Part shown: in pieces, positions 45,807 to 56,819 of the stretch
Layout of the letters: every line of letters begins with the position of its first letter
Numbering within the stretch: position 1 is the stretch's first letter
NCBI GenBank assembly: GCA_907163345.1
Contig: CAJQUN010000130.1
Location: 186,001-250,000, forward strand
Length of the DNA: 64,000 nucleotides
Source: Haberlea rhodopensis
Taxonomy: Eukaryota > Streptophyta > Magnoliopsida > Lamiales > Gesneriaceae
Direction of reading: 5' to 3'
Program-made: the position numbers and the translations under genes
Notes under the pieces: generated by a model
The model's database searches: none
Told to the model about the DNA's origin: nothing
Seen by the model: the letters and a program-made list of their open reading frames with translations, nothing else

Positions 45807-46543
45807 TGTGCGCTTATCATGTACGCCCAAATTAACCTCACTTTTTATAAAACTAATGTAGTAGTGAAAATTCACTTGTGTTAAAGAAAAAACTAAGTAA
45901 CAAAGTAACAATTATGGGGTTTTTCGAAATTCTTAGCTATAACTTTATTAAACAAGCAAGCAAATCACTAAATTATCAAGATTAAAAAGCAATTCTTGTG
46001 TTATTAGCTGATAAAATCGTGATATATCTAGCATATATGGTAGGATATGGTAAAATCTTCCCAAAGATGGTAAAAGACCTTGTTTCCTTATTTACTCGGA
46101 CTCTCTAGCGATCGGTCGCTCCAAACTACCGATCGATCACTAGCTTTAATTTTTTCAGTGAAATTGGCGACCGATCGCCTCTTTCTAGCGATCGGTCGCT
46201 TGGCTTCAGTGTGTTTTGGCGATCGATCGCTCCAAATGTAGCGATCGATGGCTGACTCATTAAATTTGTTGCTCAACTTTCTGTCCAAATGCGATCGATC
46301 TCCTCTTCCATGCGATCGATCTCTTCTCCAAAATTACATTTTTAGCATTTTCTTGATCAACATTGAGTCATTATCACCTCCAAAGCTTTCCTTGGTCTTT
46401 ATACGCCTTTTTAGCTTGATTTTTTCGATTTCACCTATAATTACATAAACATACGATTAGATAGCACATGTATCAAATTATCTATCAAAACATACCAAAT
46501 TGTCGATAATTAAGCGCAATAGATATGTCTATTTTTAGTCACA
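45807..46543 (-). mobile_element. LTR of Tat/Athila-like element F
   Basis: In minus-strand orientation the LTR starts TGTGACTAAAAATAGACA (46543) and ends GCGCACA (45807), about 737 bp; the outer end could be 3 bp further. It carries its own eight-site palindrome array. F is the outermost retroelement of the nest: its gag piece is at 19574-20166, and everything between is younger insertion. The other LTR is not in the window. Confidence 0.7.
46109..46322. repeat. Eight-copy CGATCGATCG-like array, Tat-like LTR F
   Basis: Sites start at 46109 (CGATCGGTCG), 46130 (CGATCGATCA), 46168 (CGACCGATCG), 46189 (CGATCGGTCG), 46220 (CGATCGATCG), 46242 (CGATCGATGG), 46292 and 46313 (both CGATCGATCT). Pair spacing is 21, 21, 22 and 21 bp. 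Most sites carry one substitution, as expected in an older element, but number, pairing and spacing equal those in the gypsy Tekay-like LTRs. Confidence 0.88.
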
Positions 46544-46919
46544 TCAATAATCCCTACTTTTAGATCGATAAATTTTTATATTTTATATTGTTTCCAATGC
46601 TGGTGCATCCGGTACAAGTAGTTAATCCGTGTCTTTAAACTAACGATTGTAAACGATTCTTTAGAACCACCGATTGACATGTACATGGTTATTTAATGCC
46701 GCAATTTAACGGGGCGTTTCGGTACCGTATACTGTCATATTTTAGTGGAATCTTCACTCTTTTGCTTTAATTTTCTCTTGTTATACAAGGTTGATGGGCA
46801 TGATCTTTAGGGAAATTCAACGGACCAAAACCAAACAAGACATGCTTGCTATATTAAATTTAATGGTAAACACCAGAAACATTTGTTGCTATCCATCTTA
46901 AACATTACAACCATTCTTC

Positions 46920-46954
<35 letters not shown>

Positions 46955-47051
46955 AGCAATACATCCAACATTTCAAGAAGCCGAATTCTCTGCATCGTCT
47001 CCTCATAAAATTATTGGGATATGATTACCGGGATACGAGGGATATGTAATA
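46544..47051. other. Intergenic region with (TA)n microsatellite
   Basis: AT-rich sequence between LTR F and the kinase stop codon. A run of alternating TA occupies 46924-46952. The part near 46980-47051 should be the 3' untranslated region of the kinase gene. No other feature is seen. Confidence 0.6.
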
Positions 47052-50000
47052 TTACTCCATAACTAGTTCCATATGTCGATTCAAGTCCTTTAAGTACGTC
47101 GTACAAGTATAATCCTCCAAGTCACAAGCATCCACAAGTAGTGCACTTCCTTCCATGGATTTTTGCTTCATTTCTACAGTTTCATGGTCGCCTCTTAACA
47201 GCTGAACAACCTGAAACCGAAGACACGAGTTTCATTCAAACTCGAAGTACAAAACAAGAACAGCAGGAAAAGTTATGGTGTGTAGAGTATAACTAGTACC
47301 CGTTTCATATTGGGACGTAAGTTGTCCGAGTGATGAATGCATGTTGAAGCTACAAACATGGCACGATTCATTTCTATAACGTCGTAATCAGAACCTAACC
47401 GAGGATCTGCTAGTTCTTGGACATTGTTCTTCTCCAGATGAGGTTTTGCCTGTCAATAACAAGTGCCAAAAATTAAACAGAAGAAACTCGTTGGCTGTGT
47501 TCTTTCTTGATGTTGAACATAATTAGAAGTTTGGCATGGTGGAAAACAAGCCATACCCACATTACAAGGCTTTGTCTACAAGAATCTACTGCTCTACGAC
47601 CTGTTATGAGTTCGAGCAGCAGAACTCCAAAGGCGAATACATCAGTTTTTTCGTTAATTATTCCGTGCATGAAATATTCAGGAGCCATGTATCTGATTTT
47701 TAACATAAATTTAAAAGCATGAATGAGAGTAAATGAATCCAAAAGACAGGCAAGTAATCAAACTGTGGTATGGTTACCCAAAAGTTCCTTCGATTGGAGA
47801 AACGACATGATGAACCCAGTTCTCCGGGAGCCATTTTGCTAGTCCAAAATCAGATATCTGTGCAAGATACAAATGAACATTTGGAGAGTGGTATGATTAC
47901 TATTCATTCCACACATATATTCTCATTAAGCAAGAAACAAGAACCTGAGCTTCGTAATCTTCAGAGAGTAAAATGTTTGAAGCCGTTATATCTCTGTGAA
48001 TTATGCGCCTTTGACAGTTACAATGCAGATACTGCAGTCCCTCAGCTACACCGATAGCCACCTTACACCTTATTTTCCATTCCAAACACTCTTCAGAACC
48101 TGGACTCCTATATTTCTCTTCATTAGACAAAATATCATGCGATTTAATGGAGCACCGTACTCTTTTTTTCATATAAGAAGAATGACAACATCTTGGTCCT
48201 TTTCACCCAAGATGAACAGAATTTTATCAAGTTGATCCTATAATAGTGTTGCATTCTTTTTTTACATTCTTAACATTCAAGTTCCTTAACTAATAAATAT
48301 ATTATTACCGCAATTTTTTTTTAATAGCATAGAGATAAATATAGGAGAGAGGACCACCATGTAGCACAGTGGCGAGGCTGCCATGGGGAGAAAACTGGAG
48401 GACTAAGTGCAAACCGTTATCAGCACTAAAACCAACTAATTTAGCAGCATTTCTATGATCAATGTGAGCAATAATCCCCAGCTCGGACAAGAAATCGCCA
48501 ACTCTTTCTTCATCTTTCTTTTTTTCCTTTATTATTTTTTTTACAGCTACAACTTGACCGTCTGATAAACATCCTTTGTACACTTCTGCATGTCCTCCTT
48601 TCCCAATCAGCTTATCTATTCAAAATGTAATGCAAGAGTTTGATTAAATAGTTTAACAGAAAAAACCATCACATAGCTGGAAAACTATTAGAAATATTTT
48701 GTCTGTACAAACATGCCAAGTCTATGCATACAATTATTTTTGTTGTCTGAAACATTAGACATATTGAATATTGACCAATGACTCCTGTTTCACACATATT
48801 ATTTGTATATACCATGTGCACAAGTTAAGTTTAAGTTCAATGATAGTGACTGCAAATCAAATTATTTAACATTTAGACAAACAATATAGACTTGTCCAGC
48901 TAGAAATCTTATATTACCTAGTACTAAGGTCAATAAATATTATACTGTGGACAAACGTTGTAGATTTACACCATTTCGAAAATTATAATAATAGTTAATT
49001 AAAAAATTTAACCCCTTTAAGAAAACTCCGGATTATTTTAAAATTCAAACTTTCTTTTAACATGATTTCTATATATAAACTCAATTTTTTTAAAATGTTG
49101 TCTCACACTTGAGACTATGTGTTTGTATGGTCTCTTCACTTTTTATACACGATCTCACACTTAAGATTACACGTTTTTCGCATATGAGAAGATCATGAAT
49201 TTAAAAAAAAAAAAAAAAGCAATAGAAAGATCATAGATCAAAAAAAATATTTGATCAAGATTATATATCACTAAACTTGGGATCCCGACCCCTCCCCTAT
49301 CCGAATCTATTACCAGAGGTGGATAAAGTATCAAAGCTAGGCCATCAATGTTATTATGCTAAAAAGGGGTAAAACAATATTGTTAGCAACTAAATTATGC
49401 TGACTCTAGATAGCAGCCCTTATAGATAGATGGAGTCAAACAAAAGGACCCACTATTTAATGAAAGTTCACCAAACTTTATCAATCTTATGTAAACAAGT
49501 TTAATCAAATATAAATACGAAGAGATTATTGAATATCATAGTTTCAAGTAATACGATGCCCACTCCTATATTTATTTTTCATTTCTTTGTTTAGTGAATG
49601 CGGAAAAAGCCTATTGCATTGCAAAGGAATGCTGCGTACATTAGGCCAAAATGACCTGATCCTTCCCGGACCCCTCAAATAGCGGGAGCTTAGTTCACCG
49701 AACTTTGCCATTTTTATTTCTCTGTTTAGTGATTGGGTATATCTAATATCAACTGAGTCAAAAGTGTTTGGCTGCCAAAAACGGAAGGCTGTTATACTTG
49801 GAGATAGCACTTTGACTGGAGAAGTGGGGTTGTTGATAACTTTACATCCAACCAGAACTCTTTAATTTGGTTACATTTTAACATGTTTGTCTGTACAATA
49901 GGATGAAACTGCAACTTTTCTGCTGTTTTTTAGTGCAATAGCCAACTTCAGTGACAACATCCAATGAGAAAATAATATATAAAAAAATTGAGTCACAACA

Positions 50001-51482
50001 AAAATATTATACTTTAAAGATGGAAGATTATACCATCATCCATCCTTATGTTTTTTCAAAGATTGTTTGTCGTGTGAACCGTTACCACGTCTTGTAATAG
50101 ACTCGAATTATGACTCGATTTCTTGTTTGTTCTTTAACCAGCTTTAAGTACAGTTTTTAAATTCTACAGCTAATTTTTTTACAGAAGCTAACACATTAAG
50201 ACTCAATCAAATTCAATTTTTAACCACCTTTCTAACTTTTTACATCAAACTTGACAGAAAATAATATAGTACTTAATTCTTGTCGATATTTTGCGACTCC
50301 GACACTTCAAGAAAGATGAATCATCCTAATGGGACAAAAGAACAGACAGAACAAGAGTCTAATCCACCAAAAATCACTACTGGTAACCGTAAAACTTTCT
50401 GTTTCAATATCCATTTGTGTAAAAAAATATTCATAGCATGAAGCAAAATTATGAATGAACATCTTCAAAATTTAACAAGAAAACTTGAAAAACGAAAGAA
50501 TAATCTGACTTACCAGGTGTAAAATTATCAGTAGCCTGTTTAAGCTCTTCAAAGGTAAAATTCCTCCAAGATGGCTTAGGCATCACAAGATCTCCACAGT
50601 CAATGGCATCCTCTTCACTATTCTTCCTCCCTATCTTCTTCCTCATCATCTTCTTCTTCGTCTCAAATCCCAATCCGTAACTGTACCCCCCCAGTAACGA
50701 AATTGTGGGAAATTTCTTCAATGAATCTTTCCTTATCCGATTGAACAATTTCTTCCAATGTAGACTCCCATAACTCAATTCCCCTGAAACTCCAGATGAT
50801 TTCTCGCTCCTGAAACTGCTGCTCCTATCGATGGTGCTACCATTATCCGAGTCCGAACCCGAGATGGGAATTTCTAAAACACCCCTTGGAGACGATTGCT
50901 CCTCAAGTTCTTCGTGTTTCGCCTCACTTTCTTCTACATTTCCATCGTTTCTTATGTCTTCTGATGATTTTGTTTCTGGGTTTTCTTCCACATTCACGGC
51001 AGTATCTTCAGAGACCAGTTTTTCCACATGGATTTCAGAAGAAACCTCATGCCCTGAACAATAAACAATCACGCATTCAAAATACATTCTCCACTACTCC
51101 CAAACACGCAGAGACACATTCCATTACCATAAAGTTACCTCCCATGGTTATAGGGATAATGGGACCTTCCCAGAACAATCAAAAAGATTCAAAATCTCCA
51201 AATAACACCGATGTTTTCATCAAAAGTTTCAAGGATACTTCATATTTTTAACAAAAAAAAAAAAAAGAACAGGGATAATGGGACCTTCCCAAAAAAATCA
51301 CAAAGCTCCAAAATCTTCAAATGAAACCGACCTTTTCACCAACTTTTTCAAGAAAATTCATATGTTTAACCAAAAAAAGCTTGAAAGAATTATATTTGAG
51401 CTATCCTATATTCATCCCCCTTATACTTCTCCACCCCCATAGACACACATTCCATTAACGTAAGCTTACCTTCCATGACCAT
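47052..51482 (-). CDS. Receptor-like cytoplasmic kinase, class VI type, eight exons
   Basis: Coding exons (minus strand): 51482-51470, 51053-50514, 48615-48358, 48099-47945, 47857-47778, 47692-47557, 47449-47300, 47210-47052. All have GT-AG borders and compatible phases, giving 496 residues. The N-terminal ~150 residues are Ser/Glu-rich and unstructured, with SPRGVLEIPISGS and GSLHWKKLF as in plant RLCK-VI proteins; there is no signal peptide or membrane span. The kinase domain follows FTFEELKQATDNF: glycine loop IGKGGHAEVYKG, VAVKK, HRDITASN, ISDFGLAKW, YMAPEYFMHG, and a C-terminal VVQLLRGD region. The usual lysine of HRDIK is T. Family members are cytosolic Ser/Thr kinases that bind Rho-type (ROP) GTPases. 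An alternative 7 nt first coding exon (51145-51139, ATGGGAG) is phase-compatible. It is the only host gene found. Confidence 0.88.
48616..50513 (-). other. Large intron 2 of the kinase gene
   Basis: The 1.9 kb intron lies between the N-terminal region exon (donor CACCTG|GTAAGT) and the glycine-loop exon (acceptor GAATAG|AT). It is AT-rich and contains the Au-type SINE piece at about 49600-49725. No other gene is seen. Confidence 0.75.
49600..49725 (+). mobile_element. Au-type tRNA-derived SINE fragment
   Basis: The sequence GCTGCGTACATTAGGCCAAA...CCTTCCCGGACCCC...AGCGGGAGCTTAGTTCACCG is the characteristic 3' half of the widespread plant Au SINE family, followed by a T-rich tail (ATTTTTATTTCTC). 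The tRNA-like 5' half with pol III boxes is not recognisable, so it is 5'-truncated or diverged. It lies antisense to the kinase gene inside intron 2. Confidence 0.65.
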
Positions 51483-51600
51483 GGTTGTAGGGATCAAAAG
51501 CTTCAAATTCTCCACAAAATACCGATGTTTTCACCAAATTTTTCAAGGAAAGTTCATATTGTTTTCACCAAAAAATTCTTAGAAGAGTTACATTTGAGCA
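51121..51600 (-). repeat. Local duplication of the kinase gene 5' region
   Basis: Three related segments (about 51110-51240, 51265-51400, 51425-51570) share ACACATTCCATTA, the CCATGG start-codon context, AGGGAT, and ACCGATGTTTTCACCAA blocks. Segments one and three each carry a tiny ATG-exon with a GT donor in the same phase (ATGGGAG|GTAACT and ATGGTCATGGAAG|GTAAGC). Confidence 0.6.
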
Positions 51601-51788
51601 ATGCTATATTCATTCCCCTCTCCTTCTCCACATAAATAGAAGAAAGAGAGACACAGAGAGAGAGAAGGTAAGAGAAATGGTATATTAGTATATCTTGTGA
51701 AGGTTGATATTCTTTGAAGAGAGGGAGAAAGAAATATGAATAGGATAGTAAAGAAATGGGGCTAGTTTGTGGTTAAGAAATTAATGCT

Positions 51789-51805
51789 ATATTTATATAT
51801 ATACA
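51789..51805 (-). promoter_or_regulatory. TATA box of the kinase gene
   Basis: The plus strand ATATTTATATATATACA reads TGTATATATATAAATAT on the minus strand, about 300 nt upstream of the first ATG. A CT/GA-rich tract typical of plant 5' untranslated leaders lies downstream at 51635-51690. Confidence 0.55.
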
Positions 51806-52009
51806 CAATAGCATAATAATAGCTTAACTTAGACTGCATTTAAAATGATGAAATCTGGGCCGTCCATAGTTTAGTGCGCAATCATAGTATCTACATTATT
51901 ACTAAAATAAAGTGCAATAATGGAATAATGTTATTGGTAGATTCTATCCTTGGATATAGTGAATATCACTTCGTACATTTTATTCATATATTTAGGGATA
52001 ATAAATTTA

Positions 52010-53310
52010 AAATATGTATAGTTTCGATCCATTTTTCTATTCAATCACTCATTTTGTTATCATCTCAATTTAGTCATTAAATTTCTAAAATTTTCCTCGA
52101 TCGGATCCCCAAAATTAAGTCAAGCGTCAAATTTACGTGTCAATTTAGTCTCTAAACTTTTAAGATTTTACCTGATTCAGTCCTCAACATTATTTAATAT
52201 TTTTTTGCATTCTATAAAAATAAATTTACTATTCAACACATAAATTTTAGATTTAACTTAAAAATCCAAATTTGTTAAAATTCATGAATGATACTTACAA
52301 AGCGTAACTCTCGTCAAAAAAGTGCATCTCTTCGATAATAATTAAATCGAGGATGAAAAACAGACAAATACACTTATTTTATTTTCAACGAAATATATAC
52401 TTTTGCTTATCATATAATTATTTATGATATCATCTTCTACTATCTCAACTTTTTAAATATGTTAAAATCATTGCAAAAATATAATTGCATTTTGATATTT
52501 AGGGGTGAGCAAAAGTTCATTTAACCGAACAAGTTGTCTGAATCAAACTAATTCGGAAACTTGGTTCATATATTCGAGTGTTCGGTTTTAATTTTAAAAA
52601 ATATCATTTAAATCGGTCCGATTTTGGTTTTAATTTCAAAAATATCGGAAAACTGATTTAACCGGGTTAACCAAATTCTTGATTAAACCCAATTAACCAA
52701 ATTCTTTATTTTTTCCTTTTTTTAATTTTCTAACTAATTTTTAAATAAATCAGTTAATTCAATTACCGATTTAAATGATTTTTTCATTTTTATTTAAATT
52801 TTAAAAAAAAACGAATAATTTGTTTATTGGTAAAAAAATCCGTTCAATTATTAAAAAAGATCAATTTTATCGGTTAAAGAATTTCGGTTTGATTGGTAAC
52901 CAAACTGACTGAATGTTTATCCAGAGACCTTCAAAATTGTGGTAATTAAAAAGCTTGCAGTCCTAATGTTCAAACATTCAAAACATATTTCACCGATTGA
53001 TATATGAGAATCGCAGAGAGAGGTGGAGAATCGGGGACATGATCATAAAAAATTTAAAACTTTAGGACTAAATCGGCACATGAAAAAAGTGAGGGGCTGG
53101 ACCAGGAATCATCTCAAATAATATGGATGTTTTAATATATTATTTCGCTATGTTCTTGAAGCCACTTGCATTTTATGTTAATTTGGACGCCCAAGTTAAT
53201 GTCGGAGATCGAACCGGACAAAATGTTAAAATTTTAGGAACTAACTGGGACAATGATAAAATGAGGGATTGAATCAGGAATGAACACAAAATAGTATAAA
53301 AATTAGGAAT
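52010..53310. mobile_element. Foldback / MITE-like element with long degenerate inverted repeats
   Basis: About 120 bp at 52025-52140 (ATTCAATCACTCATTTTG...AATTAAGTCAAGCGTCAAATT) aligns with the reverse complement of 53165-53290 (ATTCAATCCCTCATTTTA...ATTAACTTGGGCGTCCAAATT). A second inner pair lies at 52147-52195 and 53045-53110. No transposase is encoded. Exact ends and target duplication could not be fixed. Confidence 0.5.
52500..52925. mobile_element. Putative nested MITE (GGGGTGAGCAAA type)
   Basis: The piece opens AGGGGTGAGCAAAAGTTCATTTAACCGAAC and closes with GTAACCAAACTGACTGAATGTTTATCC, a degenerate inverted form. Between them the sequence is A/T-rich with repeated ACCGATTT/TCGGTTTAAC words. 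This pattern is common in short plant elements; family not assigned. Confidence 0.35.
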
Positions 53311-53907
53311 CGTTTCATTTATACTTTATTTGATATTTAATATTTATTTAATAATTTTATTATATATAAAGTGAAATGTATATGTTAGCCCATAAATATA
53401 TTTGGCGCAGGGATGAGTTAAGAAATCGGAGTTCATTCCATGGAGTGAAAATATGGGCTGGATATTGTGCAAAAACACGACTTTTACGATTAAAGGGAGG
53501 CCAAGCAGTTAGAGATTGGTCTTTTTCCACTACGTTGACAAATTCTCGTGTACTTGAACGTGTCACAACATGGGAAGAAAACTACCGATGAAGGATTGAA
53601 CAAAATGAAGGATGATCAATCAAACAACTTCAGCAAAAATGCTCTCTACAAAATTTTATAGTTTTTAGTTCAACGTAGCTTTGTTTATTTCCAATTCTAC
53701 AATTCAAATCTTCTTAGTTTTAACATCTTTACTTCAACTTTACAGTAACTCATAGCTTATAGATTCAATCTTTCAACTTTATTTATTTATAAAAAATTCT
53801 TTATTTTTGTTCTTAGTGGCATAATTGAGTATTCACATCATGTGAAGAATTTCTTTTCTATTTCTAATTTTTTTTATTGAATTAGTTTCCTGGTTTTCGA
53901 CGCTTAA
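53311..53907. other. Unassigned AT-rich stretch
   Basis: Short open frames on both strands (for example 53376-53591) match nothing I recognise. No RNA gene or repeat is visible. Confidence 0.3.
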
Positions 53908-54450
53908 GCTCAACCAAAATCTACAATATCATAATCAAAACGAAGGTAAAGGCGAGGGGAAGAAGATTACCAACTTTTCTTCGAGAAATCCGACTCCCGA
54001 GCTGAGCTTCCAGCCATTTTCTCCAAGGGGAGAAAAGGGGAGGGGAAATGGGGTTTGGGCGTGGTGAGAGAGAGGAGATTCCGTGCAATGATGGAACACC
54101 GAGTCCACTTGTATATATAGTATCAAGGATCCAAAATACCAATTCCTCCCCAAATATATCATGATTCATTAAAAATCATCTGTTTTCAATAATTATCTCT
54201 TCAATCTCAATTTCCAATACCAGCCACAATACAAAGTACCCCGGACCCCAGATACCACCAAAAACCCAAATTCCAAGGTTATCACCACTATGAGAATACA
54301 ATCTCAACCCTTGGACCCAGCGACCCCAAATACCGGATTTAAAATCCCCGGGAGTCCCAACACCGCAATTAATTCATAATTGCCACTATTAAAATCCATT
54401 AAGGATCAATACCACACCGGGATTTACACCATTATTTCCCGGGCATCACA
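53908..54450 (-). mobile_element. H-like LTR fragment, 5' portion
   Basis: On the minus strand it starts TGTGATGCCCGGG at 54450 and follows LTR H in order: TAAATCCCGGTGTGG, GATTTTTAATGAATCATGAT, TATA box (54120-54112), C/T-rich leader and GTTGGTAATC donor-like site, then ends at about 53908. The rest of the LTR is missing. Confidence 0.75.
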
Positions 54451-54853
54451 ATTATCCCCCACTAATAAAATTTCGTCCTCGAAATTTGCACAGACGTACC
54501 TCAGGTACTACCAAGACTACACAATTCCATCGTATCCACATCATCGAATCATGAACACATCATGAACGACACACCAACTGCGAGGACACCGACCTCGCAC
54601 TAATTCTGGGTTGGAGTAACCCTCTCTAACCATCACAATCTCAAAGGACGTCAGCATGCCTCGATACTAACCACTCAAAAGCAGTCAGTCAACCGTACTA
54701 CTGGAATCATCCCTGATTCCAACATAGATATCACTTCCATGATATCTCCCCCGCTTAGACTGCGATGTCCAACACACATCGCTACAAAGGAAGCCACTAG
54801 CATACAATAGTATACACACATTAAACCCAGTTTTCGCTCTCCAAATCCATCTC
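54451..54853 (-). mobile_element. H-like internal 3' end with polypurine tract
   Basis: The plus strand ATTATCCCCCACTAATAAAATTTCGTCCTCG (54451-54481) is the reverse complement of the GAGGACGAAATTTTATTAGTGGGGG tract seen at 4572-4596, abutting an LTR start. About 370 bp of non-coding internal sequence follow until LTR G2 at 54854. Confidence 0.7.
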
Positions 54854-55301
54854 TGTAAGGCCTCTCTACCTTAACAGTGTAATAAAAATATAGATAGGGC
54901 TAATAGGCATTAAAGACAGTTTATGGTTCCGGTTGTAGCCTTGAGCTTATAGGATTACAGGCCAAAAATAAAATTTCAAAAGCTAATCAATTACATCCCA
55001 ACAATGAACGTTAATACTATAGATTTACACTACTCCTAAAGTAGACACTATCCAAAAATCCTGTAACCTAATTTCTTAATGCTCCTCGTAGCTCACTGCC
55101 TCAACCCGGCCCATAGCCCTCCAAGCCAAAAGGTGTACCTACAGGAACAACTCACCATAAGCATATACATCACTATTCCACAAAATCCAAGCACAAAAAC
55201 ATAAATAATTGCAGGAGATATTTATGTATGTATGCTCCCTGATTTACCACATTAGCACATTTTCATTGTTGTTCCTGTTTCATAAACTCATGCACAAAAT
55301 C
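54854..55301 (-). mobile_element. LTR G2 (G-like), 3' end, interrupted by the copia element
   Basis: On the minus strand it ends GGTAGAGAGGCCTTACA at 54854, as does LTR G at 19573, and includes TTGTTCCTGTAG|GTACACC near 55145-55130. It resumes after the copia insertion at 63800. Confidence 0.75.
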
Positions 55302-56804
55302 TGAAAGTAATCCACAGAGCATACAACGCAGCGGAATTAAATTTTTAGGATTACTAACACCGGATCTATACGTAGGTTATCATATCGGATTAAGTAATAA
55401 CAAGTGTCTCACCCTTGTAGCGTGTTTGAAGCAGATTCCACGGAGCAGCACGTCCAACGAACTCCGAGTCACAAACGAAAGTTTTCACCTTCGTCTCTAC
55501 GGTATCCACACGATCAAATCGAAAGGGGATTTAAGAACAAGTTACTAGACAAGTTCTTAAACCAAAATCGAGCTCTCGGTTCAAAACCGATTAACGACGG
55601 CCAACCAAAACCCTAGCACAACCGACGGCGGCCGTGAGGAGTGAAGGAAGAGGCGGCCGAGAGGAGCTTGAAGTGGAGGCTAGGGTTTGATATCAAACAA
55701 TGATATGAAAGTATATCTAACAATTAATCAAAACCTCTTATTTATATTATAAGGCTTTTAATTAAGGTTCAAGACTTTCTTAAAGTCTTATGGGCCCAAA
55801 CCCATGATTTAATTAAAACCTTTTAATCACTTAATTAAGACTCTTCTTAATTAATTAATTCATCCAATGAATTTAATTTCCCTTATCGATTTAATCTTTT
55901 GTGCGACCCGATAGGATCTCGTAATGTTGGCAGTGACATAAAATCTCATTTTATGTCGCAAGCATTGAGCGGTATCTAGCAACACATCGATGCTACCCAA
56001 ATTACAAGAATGTCAATGACTCGACATAACCTTTAGAACTTGTGATAATATTAATCATGTAACTTAATCCCTTTGTCCTTTATGTTTAGATTGAACACGA
56101 GTCATGGAATAGTCATACTCGTATATCCAATCTTTATTTCTTGATCCCCAAGTAGAACTAGAATAAACGAATAAGCTCGATATCTCATATCGACTCATTC
56201 GAGCATGGCCATGCATTTTAGTTCTCACTTGATCAAGGGCCAAACACATCTCCTGTTATATAGGAGGGACAAATCCTATCTCGATCAGTCAACATCCCTC
56301 TACATAATTCGTAGTGTATCCAATAGTCGCCTTTATAGATTACCCTGTTACGGGTAACGTTTGACGATATCAAGATACATAACTCCTTATGTTGGGATCT
56401 CTGATGATCACAAGTCGTAAGGATTACATACATTATTATCACTATGAGAATTGCATATGACGATCATATAACTATCCATGTTGCATTCTCATGGTGGGTC
56501 TGTCCAGTACATCGTTCTCTAACATGTACCCATATGTTGATTTGATATCTCATATCAATGAACAATTCATCGATCAACATATACTAGTCTCTACGTATTA
56601 TCATTATCCCTATTCATGATAATACTTGACTAGGGACATCTTTAAGAATAATACAATATTATTCTAAGGACATTAACATATATATTAATTCACAATGCAC
56701 AGTTAAAAGAATAATATATAATAATGAATTGCCATTCATAAATCCATAAACATTGTATGTCTTAAACAATCATCTACTGACTTGTCTTAGGGCATATCCC
56801 AACA
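55302..56804 (-). mobile_element. 3' LTR of the copia element
   Basis: A 1,503 bp LTR, the longer of the two. It contains the 370 bp or so (about 55900-56310) missing from the partner LTR. Confidence 0.9.
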
Positions 56805-56819
56805 AATCTCCCACTTGCA

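Noticed and set aside
48305..48357. Extension of kinase exon 3 to a GTAATA donor at 48306
   Set aside because: It would add a low-complexity YIYLYAIKKKLR tail inside the kinase domain; the GTGGTC donor at 48357 gives continuous family-like sequence in the right phase.
49544..49810. 88-codon minus-strand frame resembling a conserved plant peptide
   Set aside because: It is the translation of the Au-type SINE body, which recurs in plant genomes as spurious predicted peptides.
53376..53591. Possible small gene near 53.4 kb
   Set aside because: No recognisable domain, no intron or promoter context, and an overlapping frame of equal length on the other strand.
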